Shown: piece by piece, positions 1 to 6,171 of the stretch
How the letters are laid out: each line of letters begins with the position of its first letter
Numbering within the stretch: position 1 is the first letter of the stretch
Source: Methylacidiphilum sp.
Lineage (GTDB): Bacteria > Verrucomicrobiota > Verrucomicrobiia > CAIQCK01
NCBI GenBank assembly: GCA_020718125.1
Contig: DYDC01000007.1
Location: 1 to 13,529 of the forward strand
Length of the DNA: 13,529 nt
Reading direction: 5' to 3'
Made by a program: the position numbers and the translations under genes
The notes under the pieces: model-generated
Told to the model about the DNA's origin: nothing
Databases searched by the model: none
What the model saw: the letters and a program-made list of their open reading frames with translations, nothing else

Positions 1-85
1 GGCTATTCTCGACCGTCCCTTTCGGGACTTGGCGCGTGTGTCAAGTTGCGCCCGCTTGACGCGGTTATTTCCACGGCCTTTGACG

Positions 86-114
86 TTGACTTTGCAGAGG
101 TGGGTATCTAGTTT
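86..114 (+). promoter_or_regulatory. putative sigma70-like promoter for tRNA-Ala
   Basis: TTGACT (86-91) is followed after 17 bases by TAGTTT (109-114). That spacing is ideal, but the -10 box matches the TATAAT consensus at only three positions. Transcription would start near 121, about 14 bases before the mature tRNA, which suits a short 5' leader removed by RNase P. A second TTGACG lies at 80-85. The call is an inference from position and spacing. The rest of 1-134 holds no gene that I can see. Confidence 0.4.
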
Positions 115-134
115 ACGCGGTCGTTGCCCCCGGT

Positions 135-210
135 GGGGTCGTAGCTCAGTTGGGAGAGCGCCTCAATGGCATTGAGGAGGTCAGGGGTTCAATTCCCCTC
201 GGCTCCACCA
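135..210 (+). tRNA. tRNA-Ala (anticodon GGC)
   Basis: A complete 76-base cloverleaf can be folded by eye. The acceptor strands GGGGTCG and CGGCTCC pair with two G-U pairs. The D arm is GCTCAGTTGGGAGAGC. The anticodon stem CCTCA/TGAGG closes the seven-base loop ATGGCAT, and the T arm AGGGG-TTCAATT-CCCCT is perfect. Loop positions 34-36 read GGC, which decodes GCC, an alanine codon. The discriminator is A, and the 3' CCA is encoded in the DNA (208-210). The gene lies 41 bases before the start of the NYN-domain gene on the same strand. A 6-bp hairpin (226-240) lies between them but has no T-run after it, so co-transcription cannot be excluded. Confidence 0.97.
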
Positions 211-251
211 CTTTTTCCCTTTCAGCCCGCGGGACGCGGGTTGGACATCTC

Positions 252-728
252 ATGATAGGCGATGCGGATTTCATCTTCGTGGACGGCTACAGCGTGATTC
301 ATGCATGGCCTTCGTTGCGGGCCGCGATGGGGCGCGGGCTGGAGCGGGCGCGGGATGAACTGGTGGCGGCCATGACGCAGTTGCAGGATTTGAGCGGCGC
401 GCGGGTGGTGGTGGTGTTTGATGGGCGCGGCGGCAGGCGTGTGTCACGGGGAGAGTCGCCGGCGGCGGTGGAGGTGGTTTTTACGGGCAAGGGGCTGACG
501 GCAGATGGCTTGATTGAGCGAATGGTGGCGCGGTCGCGGTCGCCGGAGCGGATGCTTGTGGTCACTAATGACGGGGCGGAGACGCGCACAGCCCTTGGTT
601 TCGGCGCTCGCGTGGTCACGGCGGAGGAACTGCAGGAATGGCTGGGCGGGGAGAGCGGGGCGATGCGCCGGACGGCCGCCGGGATGCGGCGGGCCAGCGG
701 TGAAAAATTTCGCCAGTCTGATGGTTGA
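252..728 (+). CDS. YacP-like NYN-domain RNA-binding/nuclease protein
   Basis: This 158-residue protein looks like the YacP/Rae1 branch of the NYN domain, a PIN-like fold; Bacillus Rae1 is a ribosome-associated endoribonuclease. The four acidic positions expected for a metal-dependent active site are visible: Asp11 in FVDGYSVIHAW, Asp57 in VVVVFDGRG, Asp85 in TADGLIERMV and Asp107 in VVTNDGAE. The C-terminal GARVVTAEEL also fits the family. Family members usually have TSD where this one has TND. The ATG at 252 is chosen because the frame continues upstream to a TTG inside the tRNA gene, which cannot be the true start. No strong Shine-Dalgarno is visible. The last 20 residues are basic and lie outside the domain. 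Its RNA target cannot be told from sequence. Confidence 0.82.
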   Translation: MIGDADFIFVDGYSVIHAWPSLRAAMGRGLERARDELVAAMTQLQDLSGARVVVVFDGRGGRRVSRGESPAAVEVVFTGKGLTADGLIERMVARSRSPERMLVVTNDGAETRTALGFGARVVTAEELQEWLGGESGAMRRTAAGMRRASGEKFRQSDG

Positions 729-753
729 CAGCGCGGAGACGTTTCGGTAGGAT
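725..753 (+). promoter_or_regulatory. sigma70-like promoter of the envelope gene set
   Basis: A perfect TTGACA (725-730) and TAGGAT (748-753) are separated by exactly 17 bases. The -35 box overlaps the TGA stop codon (726-728) of the NYN-domain gene. Transcription would start near 760, giving an untranslated leader of about 77 bases before the ATG at 837. The downstream envelope genes therefore probably form their own transcription unit. Confidence 0.65.
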
Positions 754-807
754 GCGCGCCAGATTACAGCCCCGGTCGCCAGCGTTGTGTGCGACGGGAA
801 ACCAGCA

Positions 808-831
808 GTTTGTCCGTTGAAGGAGACAAAC
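808..831 (+). promoter_or_regulatory. hairpin presenting the Shine-Dalgarno in its loop
   Basis: GTTTGTC (808-814) and GACAAAC (825-831) are perfect complements. They enclose a 10-base loop CGTTGAAGGA that contains almost all of the AGGAG ribosome-binding site (821-825). The AGGAG lies 11 bases before the ATG at 837. The structure could hold the site open for ribosomes, or a factor that binds the stem could block it. The pairing is seen; the regulatory role is inference. Confidence 0.4.
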
Positions 832-836
832 CGAAA

Positions 837-1613
837 ATGTCCATTATCGCCAGAGTGTGTTTGGTCGTTGCGTTGTTGCTTGGGGGAGCATCCGTTTTCC
901 TGAGCAAGAAGGTTGACAAGCAAGCGGCCGACCTGCGGTCCAATCTCACCGACACGAAGACCGAGCTTGGCAACACCAAGAATACGCTGGCCACGACCGA
1001 GGGCAACCTCAAGGCCAAGCAGGACGAGTTGACCAAGACCGAGGAGGAGAAGAAGAAGGTGGAGGGTCAGTTGACCGAGGCCACGGCGAACGTCACGACG
1101 CTGAAAACCCAGCTCGACGAGACCAAGAAGATGGTTGACGCGGGCCAGGCGGCCATCAAGGAATTGGAGGGCATCAAAGCCAGGGTTGCCGAGGCTGAGC
1201 AGAAGCAGCAGGAGGTTGCCGCGCAACTCAAGGCGAAAGCAGACGAGGCCGCACAGTTGACGGCCCAAGTGACTGCGTTGAAGGGCGAGAACAAGCTTCT
1301 GGTGGATACCGGCAAGCAACTGGAGTCCAAGCTCAGGTTTGCCCGTGGCGAGAAAGACTGGGAAATGCCGTTGCCCGAGGGGCTGATTGCCAAGGTGCTC
1401 TTTTACGACACGTCGTGGAACTTCGCCGTGCTCGATGTCGGCAAGAAGAAGGGCGCGGTTGAGAATGGCGTCCTGTTGCTGCACCGCGGCACGGAAGTGA
1501 TCGGCCAGGTCCGGATCAGCACTGTGGACGACGATGCGTCCATCGGTGATTTCATGGGCGACTTCAGGAAGAACCCGCCCCAAGCCGGCGATACGGGCAT
1601 CCCGAAGAAATAG
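837..1613 (+). CDS. membrane-anchored coiled-coil protein with C-terminal beta-rich domain
   Basis: The 258-residue protein has one N-terminal membrane helix (about residues 6-22, ARVCLVVALLLGGASVFL) and then a long Lys/Glu/Ala-rich coiled coil (about 27-172). A compact C-terminal domain (about 183-258) contains VLFYDTSWNFAVLDVG and GVLLLHRGTEVIGQVRIS. This layout of helix, coiled coil and a domain with a G-x(3)-G-x(2)-NG turn recalls MreC, the cell-shape scaffold, but I see no convincing MreC signature and the C-terminal part is too short. The protein should be anchored in the inner membrane with the rest outside the cytoplasm. The ATG at 837 is chosen over an upstream in-frame start at 789 because AGGAG lies 11 bases before it and the membrane helix then sits at the N-terminus. 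It is the first gene of a set of four envelope genes; the next starts 22 bases later. The function is unknown. Confidence 0.8.
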   Translation: MSIIARVCLVVALLLGGASVFLSKKVDKQAADLRSNLTDTKTELGNTKNTLATTEGNLKAKQDELTKTEEEKKKVEGQLTEATANVTTLKTQLDETKKMVDAGQAAIKELEGIKARVAEAEQKQQEVAAQLKAKADEAAQLTAQVTALKGENKLLVDTGKQLESKLRFARGEKDWEMPLPEGLIAKVLFYDTSWNFAVLDVGKKKGAVENGVLLLHRGTEVIGQVRISTVDDDASIGDFMGDFRKNPPQAGDTGIPKK

Positions 1614-1635
1614 GCGCGGCCCTTTTGCCGGTCGT

Positions 1636-1821
1636 ATGATCCACCGCCTGCTCCAGAGGTTCACCCGCAGACGTGAAGTCTGCCTCCTGTTCGTTGTCGC
1701 TCTCCTGGGATTGTTGACTGCGTGCGGGACGCCCGATGGCGGCTCGTCATTGCCGTGGAACCGGCCCCAGTCATGGGAGAAGGGCCTGCCCATGGGTGTC
1801 GGCCCGGGGGTCGGTCGCTAG
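1636..1821 (+). CDS. very small lipoprotein with a PWNRPQSWE core
   Basis: This 61-residue protein begins with basic residues (RRR at 11-13) and a hydrophobic stretch. It then has a canonical lipobox LTAC (27-30), so Cys30 would be lipidated and the mature chain only about 32 residues long. The mature part is rich in Gly, Pro and Trp: SSLPWNRPQSWE, then a short glycine-rich tail. From memory, short lipoproteins with a PWN-x-P-x-x-WE core recur in Verrucomicrobiota, but I cannot confirm that here. The ATG at 1636 gives a clean signal sequence; the frame is open further upstream but overlaps the preceding gene. It starts 22 bases after the coiled-coil gene and ends 14 bases before the next gene, which points to one operon. 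No clear Shine-Dalgarno is seen. Function unknown. Confidence 0.68.
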   Translation: MIHRLLQRFTRRREVCLLFVVALLGLLTACGTPDGGSSLPWNRPQSWEKGLPMGVGPGVGR

Positions 1822-1835
1822 CGTTGACCCCCTTC

Positions 1836-3668
1836 ATGAGAATGTTCGCTGGCGCGAGGCTCTTGGCGGCGTCTCTCCTTTCCTGTGGGGCGGCGGCGGC
1901 CGACAACATTCCCGATGCCTTGCTCTCGCGTGCTGGAGCCGACGGCTTGGGCTATCTGCGCATCGAACAGCCGGAAACCGCGCTCGCCAAGATGGACGGC
2001 ATCACGCGGAAGCTCGGTGGCCGCGTCGGCGACTTGTTGCCGCTGGTGGCCCAGCGGTTCCTGAAGAACCCGATGCTCGCCGGCGTGGACCTTTCGCGGC
2101 CTTGCACAGTGTTGTTCCTCAACCCCGCCCGATACACCAACAACCTTGCCATCGTTGTAGGCGTTGCGAACAGTGACGTGTTCCTCGACAGCTTCGGCAA
2201 GGGTGGCATCAGCCGCGTCGTGGCCGATCCGGCCACTGCCGATACGCCGGTGCGGCACTTCAGTGAGACTGTCGAGGAGTTTGACCAGCGGGGGTTTATC
2301 GCGGCGCTGCGTGGCGGCGGGCAGCCCGATCCGGAGAAGTTCAAAAAGGAAGTCACACGGCACTACTTTGTCACCGTGCGTGGCGGGGAAGGGGCCATTG
2401 TTGGCGACCGCGGGTTGCTGGCGCCGGCCAAGGCGGGAGCTTTCCGGGTGACGCGCGCCATCAAAGGCGACATCACGGCCGCGTGCAACGTGCCGGGGCT
2501 GCTTGGCATTTATGGGAAGGAGATCCGCCAGCAACAACAGGCTGTCGTGGAGATGGTGCAGGCTGCCGCAGCGCGCTCCGGCGCCCAGGCCGGTGGTAAT
2601 GCGGCCGTGCGGCGCGGACGGATCTACGCTGCGGGCATCGGGAGCCTGCTGGCGATTGCAGAACAAGTCCGCGGTTTCGAGGTTGGCGCCGAACTGGACG
2701 ATGAACAGCTCGCCGTGCGTTTCAACCTCCAGCCGCTCGCGAACACGCTGCTCGCCAAGTCGCTCGCCGCGCAGTCGCCGGCCGCGCTCGACCCCGGCGT
2801 CATGGCCTTGATGCCGGCGGACGCGGCCATGCTTAGTTGCTGGCAAGTGGCGCAGACGCCGGAGATGGTTGAATTCCACTCGCAACACCTGTTGCCGATC
2901 CTGCAGGCTGCTGCGCCAGCCCCGGCTGAGGGCGCTTCCGTGTCATTCGCGGACCTTTTGCGCGAGAGCATGGCGATCCACGACGGCGCCGTCGCCGCGG
3001 CATTAAAGACGCCCGCAGCGGGCGAGAGCGGTTTCGACATGGTGCAGGCTTATCGCGTGAGGGATGCCCGGCGGGCGCGGGACGTGCGGCGGAGGGCTGC
3101 CGCGGCTGGCATCCAGGCGGTTGGCGGCTTGCTGTCTGAAGCCGGGGTGGGTGGTGTGAAATATCAGGTCAATGTGGCGCGCCACGCCGGGATCGAGGTG
3201 GATGAGATGAACTTCGACCTGAAAGCCGTGGGCGGCGCGGGCGCGTCGCAGAGCGCTCTTGGCAGTAACATGGTTTCGCGGGTCGCCTTCACCGGGCGGT
3301 TCGGCCTGAACACCACGGGGTCGCATGCCGCGGAGAACATGCGGCAGTTGATTGACCTGGCGCGAAAGCCGCCATCGGCGCCGCCTGCGAGGCCGCGTTT
3401 CGACGCCGCCACGGCGGCCTTCCCGAAGCGTCTCAACGGCGTGTTCTTCCTGAAGCTGGAGGATTATTTCCGGGTCATGACCGGCGCGATGCCGGCTGCG
3501 GTTGCGGCCGACGGCGGGCGTTTGCGCGAATTGCTCGATAAGGTCGAAGCCGACATCGCGGGGTATTTGATCCTGGCGGGGACGGCCGCCACCGGTGAAG
3601 TGGTGCTGCCGCTCGGCAAACTGCTCGATCTGTCCCGCAAGGCGCCGACCATGCCGCCGGCCCAGTGA
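1836..3668 (+). CDS. large exported alanine-rich protein of unknown function
   Basis: The 610-residue protein begins with an export signal, MRMFAGARLLAASLLSCGAAAA, with likely cleavage before Asp23. Cys17 in LLSC could instead act as a weak lipobox, so a lipoprotein is possible. The mature chain has no further membrane helix. It alternates hydrophobic strands (CTVLFLNPARYTNNLAIVVG, HYFVTVRGGEGAIVGDRGLL) with alanine-rich helices. It may have a repeated architecture: VMALMPADAAMLSCWQV and LNGVFFLKLEDYFRVM resemble the opening GADGLGYLRIEQPETAL in pattern. I recognise no family with confidence; a DUF3352-like exported protein is one possibility. The ATG at 1836 is chosen because earlier in-frame starts overlap the small lipoprotein and bury the signal. 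An alternative ATG lies at 1842. It is the third gene of the envelope set. Confidence 0.75.
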   Translation: MRMFAGARLLAASLLSCGAAAADNIPDALLSRAGADGLGYLRIEQPETALAKMDGITRKLGGRVGDLLPLVAQRFLKNPMLAGVDLSRPCTVLFLNPARYTNNLAIVVGVANSDVFLDSFGKGGISRVVADPATADTPVRHFSETVEEFDQRGFIAALRGGGQPDPEKFKKEVTRHYFVTVRGGEGAIVGDRGLLAPAKAGAFRVTRAIKGDITAACNVPGLLGIYGKEIRQQQQAVVEMVQAAAARSGAQAGGNAAVRRGRIYAAGIGSLLAIAEQVRGFEVGAELDDEQLAVRFNLQPLANTLLAKSLAAQSPAALDPGVMALMPADAAMLSCWQVAQTPEMVEFHSQHLLPILQAAAPAPAEGASVSFADLLRESMAIHDGAVAAALKTPAAGESGFDMVQAYRVRDARRARDVRRRAAAAGIQAVGGLLSEAGVGGVKYQVNVARHAGIEVDEMNFDLKAVGGAGASQSALGSNMVSRVAFTGRFGLNTTGSHAAENMRQLIDLARKPPSAPPARPRFDAATAAFPKRLNGVFFLKLEDYFRVMTGAMPAAVAADGGRLRELLDKVEADIAGYLILAGTAATGEVVLPLGKLLDLSRKAPTMPPAQ

Positions 3669-3713
3669 GCCGCCGGGCTTGCGTCAGCGCGGCGGCGGGA
3701 TTATCAATTTGGC

Positions 3714-4082
3714 GTGAAGACTGGCAGCCTGATTCTGGCTCTTGTGGTCGCGCTGGGCGCCGCGGGTTGCGCCACCACCGGTCCGCAACGCCCCCCGCCA
3801 AAGCCGCTCACGCAGGAGGAAATCATCCAGATGGCCAAGTCAGGCGCGCTGGACACCGACATCATTCAGAAAATCCGCGCTTCCGGCACGGTGTATCGGC
3901 TTACGAGCACCGAGATACTCCACCTCCACGACGGCGGCGTCAGCAACGCCATCATTGATTTCATGCTTCAGGACTACCTCGAAGCGGTGCGCTGGCAGGA
4001 GCGCGAGTATTCCCGGCGCTATGGGGAAGGGGAGGTGGATAAAGCTGAGGCGGATGCGCGGGCGAAGATTCGGGAACAGTGA
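3714..4082 (+). CDS. small lipoprotein with paired helical motif
   Basis: This 122-residue protein starts at a GTG, the only start that puts the signal sequence at the N-terminus. The signal MKTGSLILALVVALGAAG ends at a lipobox AAGC with Cys19 as the predicted lipid site. After a Pro-rich linker (QRPPPKP) come two related helical units: LTQEEIIQMAKSGALDTDII and YRLTSTEILHLHDGGVSNAI. Each has the pattern of an LT/LS cap, an I/L-rich helix, a G turn and a closing helix. This repeat is common in lipoproteins of Bacteroidetes, Acidobacteria and PVC bacteria and has no firm function. The C-terminal 35 residues are charged and helical. The gene follows the 610-residue gene by 45 bases and closes the envelope set. 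It meets the minus-strand membrane protein gene tail to tail, 27 bases apart. Confidence 0.78.
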   Translation: MKTGSLILALVVALGAAGCATTGPQRPPPKPLTQEEIIQMAKSGALDTDIIQKIRASGTVYRLTSTEILHLHDGGVSNAIIDFMLQDYLEAVRWQEREYSRRYGEGEVDKAEADARAKIREQ

Positions 4083-4109
4083 ACTCCGTAAGCGGGCTGC
4101 TGAGGGAGG

Positions 4110-5009
4110 CTATAGGAGGAAGTTTAGTATGCTACGGCACAGCGGGCCGGACCGCAGCGTCAGTGCGACAGCGCCCATCAGGACCAGCGTCCACGAACCA
4201 ATCTCGACCACGACGCGGTGCGTGCGTTGGGCGAAATGCCATGTCAGCAAGAGAATCGGGGCGATGGCGACGAGCATGATTGCGAACGTGATGGCGATGC
4301 CAGCGTTGAACCACGCCAGGGTCGCTGCATTCACCGGCGTCGGGCAGATGGCGATGATCGAGTTGGTGAGGCTCAGGCCGGAGAACAATCCCAATGTCAG
4401 GGCCAGTCGCCAGCGGCTGTCGCGGTCGGGCCGCCAGGCCAGCGGGGCGTAATACATGACCCGTCGCACGTAGAGGATATCGGCGATGCCGACAGCCGCC
4501 ACGCTGAGCGCCATCGCGGGGCCGAACAGCATCCTTGAGGGATGGAGGGTGTTCAGCGTCGCCAGCATCATCATCGCCAGGTGGCCCAAAGCAAACGCCA
4601 CCACGACGCGCCCAAGACCTCGGATCGTCCGCGCGGTCAGTAACAATCCGAAGAAGAGCGCGAGGCAATGGCCGTTGCCGAAGGTTTCGCGCATGCCGGC
4701 CACGGTTGCCGGTCGCAGCGGCACTGGCGAATGGGCGGCCAGCGCATCAGCGCATTGTTTCATCGCCGTAACGCAGGGGCAAACCGGACGGGTGGGCGCG
4801 GTTTCGACGATCTTCGCCGCGTCTGCTGGGAGGGCTGTGGCGGCTGTGTTGGTCGCGCTGCGAACGGCAACGACGTTGGTGGCGCGGGCAGTCGGGACGG
4901 CGTTGGTGGCAGCGGCAGCAGGATGGGCGAGAACAGACAAGCAGAGCAGGAGAATGCCCGCTGGGAGCAAGGCGGCGAAGCGGGACTCTTTGCCGGGACA
5001 TGTCGTCAT
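4110..5009 (-). CDS. polytopic membrane protein resembling NicO/RcnA nickel-cobalt exporters
   Basis: The 299-residue protein has an N-terminal signal or first helix (11-33), an Ala/Thr-rich linker, a CPC motif (77-79) and then about six membrane segments. FGNGHCLALFFGLLLTARTI (110-129) followed by GHLAMMML (142-149) matches the spacing of the NicO/RcnA signature, where a GH is followed about 30 residues later by a second His. SIIAICPTPVNAATL (217-231) resembles the IPCP segment of that family. I therefore favour a metal-ion exporter-like role, but the glycine and lysine after the first His are missing, so the assignment is tentative. HupE/UreJ is an alternative. The ATG at 5009 is chosen because the frame upstream runs into galE. 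The gene starts 13 bases after the galE stop, so both are probably co-transcribed, though a functional link is not obvious. Confidence 0.5.
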   Translation of the reverse strand: MTTCPGKESRFAALLPAGILLLCLSVLAHPAAAATNAVPTARATNVVAVRSATNTAATALPADAAKIVETAPTRPVCPCVTAMKQCADALAAHSPVPLRPATVAGMRETFGNGHCLALFFGLLLTARTIRGLGRVVVAFALGHLAMMMLATLNTLHPSRMLFGPAMALSVAAVGIADILYVRRVMYYAPLAWRPDRDSRWRLALTLGLFSGLSLTNSIIAICPTPVNAATLAWFNAGIAITFAIMLVAIAPILLLTWHFAQRTHRVVVEIGSWTLVLMGAVALTLRSGPLCRSILNFLL

Positions 5010-5022
5010 TGCATGAGCGCGG

Positions 5023-5994
5023 CTAGTCGGGATAGCCGTCCGGATGGGTCTTGTGCCATGCCCACGCGCTGCCGACGATGTCGTAGAGCTTGTTGAACCG
5101 CGGTTTCCAGCCGAGTTCGAGCGAGATTTTTTTCGAGGAGGCCACGAGTTTGGCCGGGTCACCGGGCCGGCGCGGGCGCTCGATGGCGGGAATGGGATGG
5201 GCGGTGATCTTGCGGCACGCTTCGACGACCTGTTTGACGGTGTAGCCGTCGCCGCTGCCGAGGTTGTAGCAGGTGCTGGCGCGGCACTTGAGGGCGAGCA
5301 CGTGGGCTTGAGCGAGGTCGCTGATGTGGATGTAATCGCGCACGCAGGTGCCGTCGGGCGTCATGTAGTCGGCGCCGTAAATCTCGACGTGATCCTTCTT
5401 GCCGAGGGCGACGGCGAGGATGTTGGGGATGAGGTGCGTCTCGCGGCGATGGTGCTCGCCAAACCGTTCGCTCGCGCCGGCGGCGTTGAAGTAGCGCAGG
5501 CTGACATACTGGATGCCGTGGATTGAGTCATACCATCGCAGCATCTGCTCGACCATGGTCTTGCTCTGGCCGTAGGGCGAGAGCGGACGGACCGGGAGGT
5601 CCTCGGTCATCGGCACGCGGTCGGGTGTGCCGAAGATGGCGCAACTGCCGCTGAAGACGATCTTCTTGACGCCGTTCTCGACCATGGCGTCGAGGAGGTT
5701 GATGCCGTTGGCGACATTGTTGCGGAAGTATTTCGAAGGGTTGACCATGCTCTCCGGCACCAGCGAGGCGGCGGCGAAGTGCATCACCGCCTCCGGTGCG
5801 GCGGCTTTCAGCGCGGCGCTGAGTTCGGCGTGGTTGCCGAGGTCGCCATGCACGAACGTAGCGCGCGGGTCCACGGCACTGCGGTGGCCCTCGGCGAGAT
5901 TGTCAAACACGGTGATCTTGTGGCCGGTGTTGAGCATCTCCTCCACGCAGATGCTGCCGATGTAGCCGGCCCCGCCGACGACGAAGATTTTCAT
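5023..5994 (-). CDS. galE: UDP-glucose 4-epimerase GalE
   Basis: The 323-residue protein has all hallmarks of GalE, a cytoplasmic NAD-dependent short-chain dehydrogenase that interconverts UDP-glucose and UDP-galactose. The NAD-binding GGAGYIG is at residues 7-13, and Asp31-Asn32 fits binding of the adenosine ribose. The catalytic set is Ser117 in FSGSCAIFG with Tyr141 and Lys145 in SPYGQSK. NLGSGDGYTVKQVV and the C-terminal RPRRPGDPAKLVASSKK are typical of the substrate-binding half. The length is normal for bacterial GalE (about 330). A related UDP-sugar epimerase with other specificity cannot be ruled out. It is the first gene of a minus-strand unit. The ATG at 5994 has no Shine-Dalgarno but lies only 8 bases past a near-consensus promoter, suggesting leaderless translation. 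UDP-galactose would feed surface glycans, in line with the O-antigen ligase-like gene nearby. Confidence 0.95.
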   Translation of the reverse strand: MKIFVVGGAGYIGSICVEEMLNTGHKITVFDNLAEGHRSAVDPRATFVHGDLGNHAELSAALKAAAPEAVMHFAAASLVPESMVNPSKYFRNNVANGINLLDAMVENGVKKIVFSGSCAIFGTPDRVPMTEDLPVRPLSPYGQSKTMVEQMLRWYDSIHGIQYVSLRYFNAAGASERFGEHHRRETHLIPNILAVALGKKDHVEIYGADYMTPDGTCVRDYIHISDLAQAHVLALKCRASTCYNLGSGDGYTVKQVVEACRKITAHPIPAIERPRRPGDPAKLVASSKKISLELGWKPRFNKLYDIVGSAWAWHKTHPDGYPD

Positions 5995-6001
5995 GGGCGC
6001 G

Positions 6002-6029
6002 AGTATAGAAAGACGCGCGGCATTGTCAA
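6002..6029 (-). promoter_or_regulatory. near-consensus sigma70 promoter of galE, probably leaderless
   Basis: Read on the minus strand, TTGACA (6029-6024) is followed after 16 bases by TATACT (6007-6002), five of six matches to TATAAT. The usual 6-8 base distance puts the transcription start at about 5994-5996. The ATG of galE begins at 5994, so the transcript would have no or almost no leader. No Shine-Dalgarno lies upstream, which agrees. Confidence 0.72.
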
Positions 6030-6087
6030 ACGCGCGTGTTGGATGCCGCTGGATGGCGAGGGGCTGTCTGTTGGACGAAAATGGTGA

Positions 6088-6116
6088 TTGTCAGCGGTGC
6101 GCCGCTCCGTTAGATT
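6088..6116 (+). promoter_or_regulatory. sigma70-like promoter of the prepilin-like gene
   Basis: TTGTCA (6088-6093) and TAGATT (6111-6116) are 17 bases apart, matching the consensus at five and four of six positions. Transcription would begin near 6123, giving a leader of about 49 bases before the ATG at 6172. The spacer holds a perfect 5-bp dyad, AGCGG-TGCG-CCGCT (6093-6106), whose role is unknown. It is divergent from the galE promoter. Confidence 0.5.
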
Positions 6117-6171
6117 CGGAGCAGGCTGGCAGCGAGAGTGAGTGTTGACGGCCATGAACGAGGTCACACAA

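Noticed and set aside
15..28. GTCCC-TTTC-GGGAC hairpin as terminator
   Set aside because: The stem is only five base pairs and no T-run follows on either strand.
211..240. Terminator after tRNA-Ala
   Set aside because: There is a T-run (212-216) and a 6-bp hairpin (226-240), but the T-run comes before the hairpin, the wrong order for an intrinsic terminator on the plus strand.
150..251. Upstream TTG start for the NYN-domain gene
   Set aside because: It would begin inside the tRNA-Ala gene and add residues unrelated to the domain; the ATG at 252 begins right at the first strand.
444..1793. 449-codon minus-strand open frame
   Set aside because: It spans two convincing plus-strand genes and their promoter, and its leucine-rich stretch is the reverse reading of the coiled-coil region.
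1818..2888. 356-codon minus-strand open frame
   Set aside because: Antisense to the 610-residue exported protein, with low-complexity His/Arg content and no start signal.
5010..5162. Longer N-terminus of the NicO-like protein
   Set aside because: It would overlap 140 bases of galE in another frame and place 51 Arg/Ser-rich residues before a clear signal sequence.
6093..6106. AGCGG-TGCG-CCGCT dyad as an operator
   Set aside because: It lies in the spacer of a plausible promoter, but a 5-bp GC dyad is expected by chance in this composition; noted only in the promoter entry.
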